A stretch of 64,000 nt of DNA from Cheiracanthium punctorium (GCA_038373885.1 JAWZYV010006201.1:558001-622000); one strand, 5' to 3'. Shown: positions 1-13,657, counted from the stretch's first letter. Notes: a model not told the origin generated them from the sequence alone. A program made the numbers and translations.

Positions 1-310
1 ATCTCAGATGTTATCTGGGATGCAGTTTTGTGTTTTTTTGCCACAATCTGCTTCAAAACCCTTATGTGTCTGTCATACAGCTTCATCTTTCGACCACTCT
101 TTGCTTTTTAGATGAAGCTTTTCGGTGTTTCAAATATGCTGACATTACAATCGACACTGTACTTCTCCCAACGCCTAGAAGGGTTGCTGTTATTGTCACC
201 GAGACTCCAACAAGACAGGCCCTAACAATGATGCCTCTTCCGAAATCAGAGGTCAGCCATAATGCAATTTTAACCCAGAAATATATTTCGCATCCGACTT
301 CTATCACTGC
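1..310 (-). pseudogene. Tc1-type transposase N-terminal relic, cut by window edge
   Basis: Positions 307-83 on the minus strand encode a helix-turn-helix segment typical of Tc1-family transposases: GVSVTITATLLGVGRSTVS, then a Ser/Lys-rich linker (KHRKASSKKQR). In another frame, positions 75-1 continue with DRHIRVLKQIVAKKHKTASQ, which matches the second half of the paired-like DNA-binding region of the same family. The frame change near 80 shows the copy is broken. The catalytic part would lie left of position 1 and is not visible. The family is assigned from memory of the Tc1 N-terminal pattern, so the subfamily is unknown. Confidence 0.7.
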
Positions 311-1994
311 TAGTAGTAGACTGATGTGTGTACTTTCTCATCTGCTAGATGGTACCCGCTAGAGAGCAGGAGTATACAAGAGGTTTCTCTCGAGTAATAT
401 ATTTTAAGTGCTCATATTTTTTCCGACCCCTGAAACTCCAGTCAATAAAATACTCTGACCAAGGTTAATTTTACTAAACAGCAAATAAATAAAGAAAATA
501 TATCTACTTAGTTATAAATGTCTGGGGTATTACACATAGACATAACAAATTTGGTACAAAGTTCTAGACATGAAATTATGCACATTTAGATGAGATTTAT
601 TTTTTCAAAATTTGGTCTACAAAATTTTATTCAATGTTTTATGAATTTTTAGCTATTTTTTTTACAGTTAATTAGCAATGACAGTGGAAATATCTACAAG
701 AAAGCAATTGTTATATCACTGGTTAGAAGAAAAATTTTCCTTTCAAAAGCAGCTTTTTCCAAATGTTTTACATAATTTAGATTTTTGATTTTTTTTTTTT
801 TCCCTAAGACACTGAATACTTACAGAAAATTTCTGAGAAATAACTTTTAAATGGTCACATCTTCAAATCTATCACTCACGTTTTTTAATTAGGTCAATAT
901 TTAAAATGCACATTCAAACCTCTTTAAAACTTGTTAAAATAAAAACAAAAATGTAGAGATTTTCTATGAATTTTAGAGTGAAGTAGGATTTTGAAATCAA
1001 TTAGCTGGTGTGTAAATATTAAATTATTTAGCACTAAATTTCTGTTATGCAAAAACTAAACTGTGCATTTAAAAAAAATAATAATAATAAAATGCAAACA
1101 CTAAACTGTGCATTTGAAAAAAAAAAAAAAAAAATCAAACATCAATATGGCTATGAGTTTAAGAGATTAAAAGTTAAAAGCACATTTAAATTCATTCGAA
1201 TTAACCGATTCTGATGTAAAAATAATGTCCCAGAAGAACTTAGCAAATTCTCAGATTTCCGATTAACTGAGGAGAAGCTACTGATTAAAGTTTCAGCTTA
1301 TGTCATTTATACATTTTCAAATTTTGCATCCTGAAATCTAGCAGTCAGAATGTCTTTTAATTTTATCAGCAAATAAAATGCACATTTAGGCCTAACACAG
1401 GCCTAAGTTACATGATAAAAAATTATCAATGAGATTTTAAAATAAATTTTAGAGTAAAACAATACTTTGAATTTAATTAGCTGATGGGTGATTGCATTAC
1501 TTAATTTTTTTCATTTGTGTTGTCTTGGTAACAAAAGCCCTGAATAATTTTACATTAAACAAGAATAATAAATTATGGAGGGGGTGGGGGTCAATGTGCC
1601 ATTAGGTAGTGCTAGAGAAATGAAGCAATTTTGGTGAATAAATCAATGTGGCACTTATAAAATCTAATATACCGATTGTAAATGATAGCAATCCCTTATA
1701 ATACCAAAACACAGAAGTATGCACAGATATGTTGAAAAAAGAGATATAATAGATTACTTTTAAAATAAAGAGTGAAAATATGATAAAATCCACATCAAAA
1801 TTATGCTTAAAGATTTAGGTGAGAATTCAACTTCATAAAACAAGATCATTCATTAAAGTTCTTTTCTACATGAAAATTTACATACATTACTGTAAGGAAA
1901 TCCAATACAGGGTTTTTACAGATTTCTCAGCTTTAGCATTTCTATTTTTAACATTACATCCTATAGTTATTTTTTTTATATTTTGCCCCTTTTT
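311..1994. other. AT-rich sequence without recognised gene
   Basis: Only simple AT-rich sequence with A and T homopolymers is visible. Two short direct repeats near 1050 and 1090 share the phrase CTAAACTGTGCATTT. The small open frames at 1602-1793 and 1819-2010 have no recognisable motif and the composition of random AT-rich DNA. Confidence 0.6.
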
Positions 1995-2232
1995 ACTTCC
2001 TTGTACGTAGTATAAGGAAGTAATGTGATCCCGAAAAATTTTGGGGGCCAAATTTCGACATAAAAACCGATTTTGACTACCTCTAAATTTAATTTAATAA
2101 AAATTTTCGATGCATCTCATCGTAGGCTAGCATGCACGATCATATTAACACGTCTGCAACTCATTTTGACCAGTGGCGAGTCTACTGTGGCCAGTTTTTC
2201 CATGCCGTCTGTACGTACGTACGTATGTATGT

Positions 2233-2751
2233 AACTCGCATATCTCAAAAACTATTGGTCGTAGAATGTTGAGATTTGATATTTAGGATTGTTCTATGAT
2301 CTAGTTGTGCACCTCCTCTTTTGGTGGCAATCGAATGGATAGTTTATGTACAGGACCGCCCAAAAGATTCGAAATACATTACACTCAATGGGCCGAAATT
2401 CATTAAACTCGCATATCTCAAAAACTGTTAGGCGTTGAATGTTGAAACTTCATATTTTGGATAGTTGTAACATCTAGTTGTGCACCTCCCCTTTCGGTTC
2501 CATTCGACTTGATAGTTTATCTACAGGACTGCCCAAAACATTCGAAATACATTACACTCAATGGGCCGAAATTCATTAAACTCGCATATCTCAAAAACTG
2601 TTAGGCGTTGAATGTTGAAACTTTATATTTAGGATTGTTGTAACATCTAGTTGTGCACCTCCCCTTTCGGTTCCATTCAACTGAATAGTTTATCTACAGG
2701 ACCGCCCAAAAGATTCGAAATACATTACGCTCTATGGGCCGAAATTCATCA
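2233..2751 (+). repeat. 173-bp tandem array inside family A copy 1
   Basis: Three units start with AACTCGCATATCTCAAAAAC at 2233, 2406 and 2579, a period of 173 bp. Each runs through the phrases CATCTAGTTGTGCACCTCC (varied in unit 1), a CCATTCGACT-like stretch, CAGGACCGCCC-like and GGGCCGAAATTCAT. The same array recurs in the copies at 40387-41399 and 54505-56433. Confidence 0.85.
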
Positions 2752-3236
2752 AAGCGTTTTTTAGAGGTATTGGGCTATTTCAAACGACTCAGAAGTGATA
2801 TATGCTGTAAAGAGTTAGAAAATGAATTTCTCCATTAATAAAAGTGTCTTTTTCATTTATAGTTCTGCTACAGGAACACTCAAAAGATTTCCAATACATT
2901 ACGGTCAATAGCAATTTTAGGGGCATTCATCCATTTCAAGCACAATACCGTCCTACCACATAAGTTAGGTAATGGTCCGACCACGGTCACGTGCCTCCCT
3001 CAAGAACTACGCCAAAAGTCACCAAGCTTGGCGACTTTTGGCGTATGTGTGTGCATATTTAACTCTCAAATCTCAAAAACTATTATGAAATTTCATATAT
3101 AAGAATGTTGTAGCATCTAGTTGTGCATCCCGATTTTTGGTTCCAATCTACTGGAGAGTTTATTTACAGGACCACCGAAAAGAATTTCAGTACCTTAATG
3201 TCTATGGACATCTTCAATATAATACAACTGTAGACA

Positions 3237-3494
3237 GTCATTGTTTGGTACATGCCCAAAATCTCGCCGTCTGTCCTCGACCTTGGCGAGTTTTGGCAAA
3301 ATATCGCCAAATTTGGCGATAGTCAGTCATTTGGTCCATGCCCAAAGTATCGCCATTTGTCATCGTTCTTGGCGAGTTTTGGCGAAATATCGCCAAATTT
3401 GGCGATAATCTGTCATTGTTTGGTTCATGCTTAAAATCTCGCCAAATGTCGTCGACATTGACGAGTTTCGCCGAAATATCGCCAAATTTGGCGC
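3237..3494 (+). repeat. ~87-bp tandem array with GCCAAATTTGGC palindromes
   Basis: Three units are aligned on CATGCCCAAA-like phrases at 3251, 3337 and 3426 (spacings 86 and 89 bp). Each ends in the palindrome CGCCAAATTTGGCG, preceded by GGCGAGTTTTGGC-like sequence, so the array is rich in short inverted repeats. The reading frames here are products of the repeat, not genes. Confidence 0.8.
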
Positions 3495-3942
3495 CAAAAA
3501 TTATTTCGTATTTTGTATAACTCTAAAACTTTAACCCGTAGATTTTTTAACTTTATATTTAGAACTATTGTAATACCTAACTGTTTTCAATATCTTTTTT
3601 GACAGCAATCGACTGAGAATTTATTTACATGGTGAGCCAAATGACTTTGAATACATTGAGGTGTATAGATGCATTCAATTCATTGAAAGTCTGTGGTCAA
3701 TGACTACTTTGGCTATCCCCAAAATCTCGCTGACTATCTCAAGTTTGTCGGCTTTTGGTGAAATATCGCCAAATAAAGTGTCAGAAGGAAATCTTTCGAA
3801 TTGAACTCAGCTTGGCGATATCGAAATATTTGGCTAGAAATCGCTAAACCTTACTATTATTGATATTTTATCTCTTTTAAACAAATAAGTTTAGAGGAAG
3901 TGCGTCGAAAATATTTTTGATCTAATGGACGTGCAAGGAAGT

Positions 3943-6106
3943 CATGTGTTGGACACATCAGATTTTTTTAAAAATAAAATTAATATATACAAGAATCTTA
4001 TTTGACATCACAGGATTCTAACAAAAACCATGTTTGATAATAATTTAGGATAAAATTAAGCATATTTCAACTGCACAAGATATGCTCATAAAGAACGCAT
4101 TTTAAAATTATTTATAAGGCTGAATGAGAAAATGAAAATAAAACAATTTCTATACTTAGGTTCAAAATGCAAATATTTTCTTGATTTTACTGCAAAATTC
4201 AAATTTTCTTGCATTTCCCTGACCTTTCTTCAATTCCTGCTAATTTACCTGACTTTTTTCCCAAATCGCCGACTTTCACTGACCAAAACTCATTTCCCCG
4301 ACTTTCCAGGTCTGTAGAAACCCTGCAATATCATTTGAGGCTAAGGGAGATATGCAAACAAGAGATATTCTTTAGTTTAATTCTCCTTGACATTAAAAGA
4401 AATAGATTAAAATTTAACCTTTCACAGACCGCATTGAGATCTAGGCATATTTTAACCCTCCAAGCGGCTGAGACGTAAAATCCCGTTCACTACATTCCAG
4501 TTTTCACTGCAATGCATCGATAATTTAAATTATTTATAACACCAAGGCATCATAAAATAAATTTCGATATTAAAGCTTATGGGTATTTTAGGAGTTAACT
4601 TTTTAATAATTACAAATCTTCCTATCAAAATTTTATTTTTTAAATAATTTTAAAGCTGCATGAAAATTTTGCAGTGAAAACAACTATACATTATTTGCCC
4701 ATTTCCAAGACGCTCAGAGGGTTAAAGTAGTTTTTTTGCTTATTTCGTCTTCCAATGCATTAGGTAAAGGATATTAGTAAGTTAAATGGAGAAACAAAAT
4801 ATCTTTTACACAATTTTCACTGTGTTTCCAATTGGGAGCATGGACCATTTCTGAGTACAATTTACATTGGTTTCAAAAATAGAATATACTGACGGGTAGG
4901 TTAAATAAGAAACAAAATATTAAGTTTTAATAAGATCTATTTTCAAATTTAAGTAAAGATATGAATCAAGTTTGAAGGGGGAGGAAGGGTGTATCAAGAA
5001 AGCTCTGCAAAGATTTATGAAAATGGCTATTTTCATTCCCCCCCCCCCCACTTTCACAATAATGATAGAAATGCAACTTCTATTTAAAAAAATTAAGTCA
5101 TACTTTATCTGCTAATTTTTCCAAGTCCATATTGATAAAATTTCATTTCTGAATAAACTTTTATAAACTTTTAATTTGGTGCTCCCAACTGAGAACATTA
5201 GCCTGTAAAAGGTTAAGTACAAGTATCATATAGGCGGCTAAAAGCCTGATTCATATGTTATGCAAGGGAATGGGGGAAAAAAAAAAGTATTTTTCCAACC
5301 ACCAAATCAGTTGCTTCAAGCAAAAAAAAAAGTCGCAGAATATTTGAAAATGATATTAAAATGGTATTAAAATGATATTAAAATATATTTTGAACCAAAA
5401 ATGTATCGCAAGTTGTCCGATATTTAATTTTGTAGTAAAAGTCTCCTTTTAGGTAGCTAAGGTGGACATTGTGGGTATGCAGCTGGTAAACAAATAAAAA
5501 GCAATAATTCAAGTAAAACTCAGCATACATTTTTATTTACTAAATGTAACTTACAGCATTACCGACACATAAAATTTCTTGCAGCAAACAAAATGTGCAA
5601 CAGAGAAATAAGTTAACTTGCACAATTTCCTTTTGTGCTTTCAGAAAAAAATCCAGAGCATCCTAACACAGATCATATACTCAAGACAATTATGTACATC
5701 TATTATGCTACAAGCTATATAAGGATAAAACAAGAAAAGAATAACATAGGTAAAACAGTATAAATATTTTACAAACGAATTTAATATTTTTACAGCTGAA
5801 ATCAAAGTTCTATGGCAAAATGTAAGCTGTATTTGTACACTTTTTACAGAGTGGAATTTCATTAGAACAGACAGAAAAAGGTTCTCTTGGATTTAGATCT
5901 CTTAAAAGGAAATTCAAAATAGAACAGAGAGATTCTTGATTTATAGACAAGTTTTTATTTTCATAAAAAGTTAAAATAATACAGTGAAACATCTAGTGCT
6001 TTCCAGATTCATCATTTAAAAGTTTAACATTAACTACATGCACAATAAGGGTTGACCGTACACCTGAGAGAAAAAAATATTTTTTTTTTTTTAGATATCT
6101 ATAATA
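3943..6106. other. AT-rich flank without recognised gene
   Basis: No coding unit is recognised. A hAT-like right terminus may end at 4325 (reverse strand reads CAGGGTTTCTACAGACCTGG), but no matching left end was found. A run of C lies at about 5038-5050. The rest is unremarkable AT-rich sequence. Confidence 0.45.
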
Positions 6107-6691
6107 TTAGGTTGTAAAGAAAGTTTTCCGCCACTCCAAGTACTGCCTGCACAAGCAGTTCACGGTGTCTTTGCCAATATTTTGTAAAACGATTTTTGTT
6201 ATTTGAAAAAAAGACTTGTTTTAGAGGACTGTGTTGTGAAATCTGTAAAACAATATCGTTATGATTAAGTATAAGGTGTCTGAAATGGAACTATCACGCT
6301 ACCAGATTGATCCATCATCTACTCTCAGTTCTGTCACAAAAAGTCTCAGCTACAGAATGACACTGAATTATCTGTACAGCTTAAGGTACTACTGTTGTAT
6401 CATATGGCACTGTGAAGATTTGGTACCGAAAGTTCAAAAACGAGGACTGGGATATTAAAGAAGCAGAGCGCTCTGGTCATCCTACTGATGCTGATGAGGC
6501 CCGCCTACCAGAATTTGTGGAAGAAGATAAAATATTCATCCCCTCGAGAGCTAGCTAAAAGAATCAGACTTTAGTGCCATGTCCATTAGTCACGCTAAGC
6601 ATCGCATAAACTTGGCATATAAGGTCAATAGCTGGGTACCGCGTGAGCTGACTCAAGCAAATCTGGTGGAAAACTTTCGTTACAACCTGAT
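6107..6691 (+). mobile_element. Internally deleted mariner element
   Basis: Ends are TTAGGTTGTAAAGAAAGTTT (6107) and, on the reverse strand from 6691, TCAGGTTGTAACGAAAGTTT. These are typical mariner inverted repeats, and both are flanked by TA, the mariner target duplication. The interior is 585 bp in all, against about 1.3 kb for an intact mariner. It keeps only transposase N-terminal pieces: WYRKFKNEDW...RSGHPTDADEARL at 6421-6507, then NLAYKVNSWVPRELTQAN (the WVPHEL motif) before the right end. The catalytic D,D34D domain is missing, so this copy cannot code for a transposase. Confidence 0.9.
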
Positions 6692-9600
6692 ATAATATTT
6701 TTAAAATTTAACTTTTCAACAAAAAGTAAATGAATATACTTAATTTAATAAAATACTGACATAAAGTCTAGCACTGTAGTATTTATGGCTCTGTCAATAT
6801 AGTATAATATAGTCTGATATAATATGAGTGCATGCGATTATATGACATCATAAAAGAAAAAAAAATCTTAATTATCTTTAAAAAAATATAATAGCAATTG
6901 CAGATTTTGCCTTTTAAGAGCCCTGATAGCAACTTGCACCCTCCAAACATATTAAGATTTGATTTAAAACCTTTTTTTCTTTAGTTTTTACCTTTTAGGT
7001 ATACAAATGAACATTTCTACGAATCATCTCAAAAGCTATTTCCCAAAAGTATCCTTAAAATGAATTTACAATGTCTACAGTAAATATGCCATTTAAGTTG
7101 TATAAACATCACATATTTCACATGGAAAATTTAAAAATGGGAATACAGATATTTTTTTTTTTAAAACCAAATTATGATTTAAAATTCCTAAACTCCATGT
7201 TTCATTAGAGTATTTAATTTTTAGAATGAAGAGAGAAAAAGTCTCTTAAACCTTAAGCAACAGAACTACAGTAAAAAACAGGTTTGCTCAAGTTTTTGGA
7301 ATGGACTCTGGCTTGAATTTGTTTTCAGAATGGTAAACAATGCTAGGCTACTACAAATATAAAAAAGTCTTGGCCTAGCGATTGGATATTTCACAAAATA
7401 TGCAAACTCATAAAATAGTTTATAATTTTAAGGTTTAAGTTAATCGAACTGCATAAATGTTTCACTGTATATTGAAATTAAAAATATTTATTGAGCAATT
7501 TTGCATAGTTTAATATTTATAGTACAAAAAGAGTTCTCAAAGGCAAAAAACTGTATATTATCACTACATGGCAATAACAAGTTAAACCTTTAAAAATGGC
7601 AGTTAAAATCCAAACCCGACGAAAAATATTTTAAACTTAATGTGTATATAATGTATTTAAACCTAAAATAGTTACTTTATTTCATCAGTGTTTTCATTAA
7701 TGGTACTCATCTTTATGCTAACTACTATTAAACACCTTTTTAAATTACTAAATTTAGAAAAAATGAAATCCACATTTTGCAATCTAACATCTTTTTAATC
7801 AAAAAAATCTACAATTGCATATTCTTACCTGAAGAAACTATTTTTTTAGATTGTATAAAAATTTACAGATATTTAGGAAGAGATACCTGTGTGAATAAGG
7901 TGTTTAATTTCTTTTAAAAAGAGAATATTTTAAAGATAATTTTGTAATTTCTTGTCTTTGCAGATACCCCCTTCTCCATTCCCTAGATAACGTGACAGCT
8001 TGATTTATTCAATAATAATAATGCAATTTATATATTCTCAATCATTATTTCACGTCTAACTAGAAAAATATCTACTACATGTGTTAGTAGGTGAACCATT
8101 TAGAAAGGGGAAAAAAATAAAAACAGAAAAAACAATAACTTTTTTTTCCCTTTAGAAAAGAAAGAATAAATGATGTAACATGAAAAAACACAGAAACTAA
8201 TATACACATAGCAAATAAAACAACTTGCAATAAAAGAGGAGAAAAGTCATACATACCCATGGGATTCAAACAGCAAACATTGATTTTTGCTATGGGAGGG
8301 GAGAGAAAATTTTAATTTCACTTTACTGGAACTGCGAATTTACTGAAATTCAGACTAGAGTATTCTACAGATTCAAAATAACATGTTTGGATTTCTTGCA
8401 GGCTGAAAATGCGACTTTTCAAAATGTTACATGAAATTTGCATCACAAAAATTTTGATACTTAAGTAACATTGTATTTTTATTTAAACTGAGTACTTAAC
8501 AGCCGATAGATTTGTTTAAGTATATAGGGTAGTATTGGGCTGGATAAAAGCTACATCTATGAATATAAATAAATATGAGAACACATTATTTACCGAGATC
8601 CACAGAAAGATATCTTGCAGACTAATTCAAGTATGTCACCTTTAAGCAATAATTTTGCATGATTAGCCTTTGAAGTGCAATCATTTTTACATCAATAAAG
8701 AACTACTGAATATACTGCCTAAAGCTGAAAAAGTGTAGACATTGCCATAGCTTGATTTAACTGCCAGCAGTATGGCTGTTGATTGAATCGTCAATCGTGT
8801 ACCACAGAGCTCAAGAAATTTTATGAGACAGCTGTTTGTGAGCATTTTTTCAGCACTGGGGCCATTTAATCATACTTTTTAGCAACTAGCAGCAAAGTGC
8901 CTGAATTAGGTGGTTTCATGCCCTGGTCATTGTCTGTTAAATGTTTAATCTGCAGTATTCAATGCTAAAGCATGTTCTTTAAGGCCAGGTGTGTCGCCTG
9001 ACAAGTTTTATTGCTTGCTCAGCAAAAACAATCAGAATATCATTTTGAACGCTTTAATTCAACAGAAGTAAATTATTGCAGCTTAATAATGCTGCCCGAC
9101 TCAAAAAAAATTTCTGGGAAGATCACTGCTATCAGTCATATGCAAACACTTAATAAAATAAAGGGGAAAATATATTTCTTTTAAATAATATTTCACAGTT
9201 TTTAAACTTGAAGTTAATACATTTAGATTTTATTTAGCATCTTAAATTTATTGTTGCTATGTCTTATTACATAACTATTTCTGGAGGTTATACATCAACC
9301 AGATAATGCATTTTTCTAATGCAGTATGAGAATAAGCTGATCATAAACTGCATCTAGCTATGCATCCACAAATTTTAGAATGAGGTACAAATTTGAATAT
9401 CAGATCTATGAAATTAGAAACAAAAACTGATGATGTATTAAGGAGTTTGTGAAAAAATTAGCTTTTATGGGAATACTTTTGGGGAGAAGGGGGTGGGGGA
9501 TTTGGCAATTAAAGTATTGAAGGGCGGTTAATGAATGAAAATATTTAAGTGCTGGAAATAATCAAAGAGTCAGCTTAACTGAAAATAAATTGCAAGTGAT

Positions 9601-12600
9601 AGTGGACAAACACAGCCTTAAATTACATCAAGCCAAACTACTGATTACATTATTTGAATCCCACAACTAGCAGGCAAAATGAAACAAGCCAAAACACTTT
9701 TCATAACAAAGTTCAAAATCTGCCAAAACAGCAAAAATATTTATATTATCTTCTGAAATAACACAAAGAAAGGTAAAGTATCTCAGATATATGAAAGAAA
9801 GTGACAATTACAGGAACTTAAAAGAATTACTCCAATTTGCACTGCACTGAGTTACAAAAATAAGCAGTCATGTCCCCCCTTCTCCCCCTCCCCCCCCCAA
9901 AAAAAACTAACAATTTAATTCTGATAATTATTATGGATGCATCTGTCTAACATCACTGATCAAGATGACTGAAGTTTCACATAAATATTACGGTCAATAA
10001 TGCAATTGCACACACAAATAATACCCATTGGACAAAACACCAATCACAATAGTTCCCAGATACAAGGACAAACAATCAGTATTTGAACTCTAATTCTACT
10101 GATAATGAAAGCAAATTATTACATAGCATATGCCACCCATAACAATAAATTGGTAAATAAAAGTAGAATTGGAAAATAAAATACATTTCCTTTACTGCAA
10201 AATTAAATATACTTCACATAATCTATTCTCCACTAAAAAGTAATAGTAATAACCATTTGCATTTACTAGGTGAACAAAACCGAATTGGTGTTAAAGATTA
10301 AAGAAAAATAGAAATAACTTAGTACAAAACATACACAATAGCAATAAATATAAAGCATACATTTCAACATGTATATAAATCCTCCTTCAGCAGCAAAATA
10401 TTCACCAACCCGCATTGAGACAGAAAAGTAAATTTGCTAAAGGCAGAACATGTGCCTGTTGAAACACATGCATAGATTTTATTATTTTTGTAAGTATTTT
10501 ATACAAAGTTATTTATTTCTCATAGTAAGGATGAAAAAATTTAGCAGAGAACTACAGCCGCAGTAGTCATACAACATTGTTTTAGAATATGCTCAATATG
10601 TAGACTAAATTCCCTTCCCCCCCCCCCACGCCTAATAATGCAATACCTAAAAGAAATAGGATCAGAAGTTGAGCATTCTGATATATACAGAATAAGAATT
10701 ATAATAAGAATTATTTTCTTTATCTCCTTTTTTCTTTGTTTGGAAGTAAACCATGTGCAAAGGTAAAAGGCAAGAAACTTAACAAGCATAAATATTTATG
10801 AGTAGAGTTTAATATAAAATATTAAGTAACTTCAATTATAAAATGCTTTGAGAACTCAATTTTATTACAATCAAGCTCAATTAAAATTACACATGCAACA
10901 CATATATTACAACATGAATACATATTTAAGAAAAGAAAAATGACTGAAAAACATCAACTTTAAAATGTAGATCAACTGTGTTCTTTCTACTACCAAGCAA
11001 AAAACAAGAAATACACTTACCAAAATTTAACTAAAGCAGATAAATGAGCCTTTTTTCCTTTGTAAAGAAAACAGAAATCCATTAAAAATTCTTATGGATA
11101 CCATACATATTTATTTATTTGGTTTCTTTAGTTCTAACATTTATAAACTAGACTATTTAATAATGGTTATTTTTAAGTTGAGAATTTTTGAGAAGAATGA
11201 ATACTCTGAGAAATGAATACATTTTTAATAGTCTAATGACTAGGATGGTAACAAGAAAATAAATCTGAAGTTATGCTATAAAAAAGTATAAAACTATACA
11301 CTTTTTCTTTCTAAGAGATAAAAAATACATTGTTTACATAAGCACCAATATGTTAAACAGGGAGATGGGGGTGGGATATTGTGTAACTTTACACAACTTA
11401 AAACTAAACACAAATATTAATGCAGACCTTGCACACCCTCATAATATGCATTGCACGTAATGATCAATTCATATACCGACACATTAAGTCTATAGAGAAG
11501 TGCATATACGAGTAAACTTTACCTTCTGAAATTCAGCCATTATTTATAACTAAAATAATTCTTCCCAAGGTGGCCCAATAGGGGAGGAGAACCCGGTTGT
11601 TTTAGGAATGAAAGTTGCTACTCAATTACTAAGATAAAAATCTGACTCCAAAAATTTTTTTAGTTTTTTAATAAAATTCCAGACTATGTTATTACAATGC
11701 ATACTATAACTTACAAGTGTTATATCAAAATACAACATTTTAAATCCTTTTACAGCTTTTTCTCTGGCGGAGCACTTTGGACATATTCGCAAAGCACCTT
11801 GTGTAAATTTTACATTTGCAACTTGCAGGCTGAAACAACAAGAGATATTTTTTCGAGGAGTACTTGCTGCCTTCACAAGGAGCACACCTTGAGAAACCCT
11901 GACTTACACAACTATACCAATTCATATTTAGTGTTTCAGACTCATGGTAAAGAGAATTCTTTAAAAATGTGGACTTCTGATAATTTTTTCAGGTCACATT
12001 TTGAGATTTTTCAAGTTTTGGGGTCAAATTTTGTAACCTTCCCTGAATTTTTCCTGACACTGACAGTGACTGTACTTCTTTTTTATACTTTTCCTATTTG
12101 GGAAAAGTATAAAACTAGTATTCCTTCTTCCTCTCCATAACTACCAAGAGTAAAGCATCACACAACAATACCAATAAAGTTAAAAAGTGTTGAGGGCTAG
12201 TTTCAGGTTTGTTGAAAAAGAGGGGGGAGGGGCTTCACTGATTGACTATACTCCTAGCATCAATCAGGGCCTTGAAATAGATAAAATATCATAAAAAGGG
12301 TAAATGTATAATTACATGAAATTTTAGAATTAATAAATTGCTTTGAAATAGCATAGTACATACAAAGTATACAACAAGAAAAAAATGTAACATTTTACTT
12401 CACTGTAAAGCTACAATTTAATGCATCTTATTCATGGTTTGAAGAATGGTATATCAGGATTTCTTTAAGCAAGTTTCAAATATCACATTAGAAATTCCTT
12501 ATTAGTTGGTTAACACATTTGATTGAGAAAACACCTAAGAAACTATAATATTAAAGTAATGGATAGTGCTATATACTTGATTTAATAGTACATACATTAA

Positions 12601-13657
12601 CAATACATTTAGAATATATAATGTATAAATAAAACACAATACTTTTGTTGTTTATCAAAATTATCTTTTTTATCAATTTAATTTTCTTTTAAGGTAACAT
12701 TCTCGACATAAATTTTAAATCCATATAAACTTATTAAGAAATTATAAATGACTTAAGTATTATGCCTTATAATAGATGAAACTTATTGAGACTTGGAATT
12801 CTTGAAAGGTAAGTCCTAAAGTATTGTTAAAATGAGATATTTTACTTTGCATTGATAATACTAACATAGTGAATAATTCAAAATGGGGAGAGACTTAAAA
12901 TAATAATAATATTTAATAAAGTCACTTTTTTTACTTTATTCTGTATCTTTTAAACTTTGAAGATTTAGAGAGAAAAAAAAAAAAAAAAAAAACCTCAAAC
13001 TTTTTTACAACATACTACATAAAATGAGCATGATAAATGGGAAATATTTTAAATGCTAACGTGTATTATTATTATTTATTATTTTTATTTTTTTAACATT
13101 CATGACATCTGCATATTTCTATTTTTTAAAGTGAATAGAATAATTGGAGTTTTTCACATTCTCTGATGTTGTATGACACCATATAAGAGTTACAATATGG
13201 ATATATATATGAATGCATTTGCAATTAACAAAAAATCAGTTTTCATAACTTTATGTATATTTATTTAACCATGAATTTTTTCAGTGCTTGATTCAAAAAG
13301 TAATTTCAAAATACAAGGTTCATATTTACAACAAAACAAAACATAAAAGAAAACTTGGTTTTTAGTTTGGCAATGGATTTTTTGAAACATAAGTGATACT
13401 TATGGCTATATTTAATTAATTGTACAACTAGAATAATTAACAACCATTTAACATTGCATATTTTTACAGAAATTTTTACAAACCACATTATACAATTTTT
13501 TCTCAATTTTAATCGAAACTAAATAGACATATTCCGAAGGTATATTGAGACATTAAAGTGTATGCTGTTATATTAAAATATTCATCATCATAAATATATA
13601 TAACTAATATAATACAATGTTGAAAAAACTATTCAACTCATTGGACAAAGAAAGAAG
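6692..13657. other. Downstream flank or long 3' UTR of MARCHF6
   Basis: About 7 kb of AT-rich sequence downstream of the MARCHF6 stop. It holds a family C repeat (8975-9128), a poly-C run near 10618-10627 and scattered A/T homopolymers. Open frames at 11622-11885 (minus) and 11697-12140 (plus) overlap each other and show no domain I recognise. The extent of the MARCHF6 transcript cannot be fixed from sequence. Confidence 0.45.
8975..9128 (-). repeat. Family C short repeat, copy 1
   Basis: Reverse strand begins CAGTGATCTTCCCAGA and continues through CAATAAAACTTGT, the same order as the copy at 42954-43107. A third, shorter relative lies at 23340-23470. About 150 bp and non-coding. See the 42954 copy for the possible inverted ends. 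Confidence 0.6.

Larger units (their letters stand above)
1995..3942 (+). mobile_element. Two-ended repeat family A, copy 1 (full length)
   Basis: A 1,948-bp unit bounded by ACTTCCTTGTACGT at 1995-2008 and its inverted partner ACGTGCAAGGAAGT at 3929-3942 (13 of 14 match as inverted repeats). The left end also folds on itself: ACTTCCTT at 1995 pairs with AAGGAAGT at 2014-2021. The body holds three 173-bp tandem units (from 2233) and three units of about 87 bp (from 3237). The same order appears in reverse at 54505-56433. No protein is encoded; short frames in the arrays are translated repeats. No clear TSD is seen, so the mechanism is open: a non-autonomous DNA transposon is the best guess. 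Confidence 0.8.

Noticed and set aside
3137..3520. Overlapping open frames with repeated LGEFWxNIAKFGD-like peptides (also 54928-55176 reversed)
   Set aside because: The peptides are direct translations of the ~87-bp family A tandem units; stops are simply absent from the repeat. No start context, domain or conservation.
4205..4325. hAT-like right terminus (reversed CAGGGTTTCTACAGACC)
   Set aside because: No matching left end or target duplication was found, so an element cannot be delimited.
11622..12140. Overlapping frames of 87 and 147 codons on opposite strands
   Set aside because: No motif on either strand, no splice context fitting a known protein, AT-rich composition.
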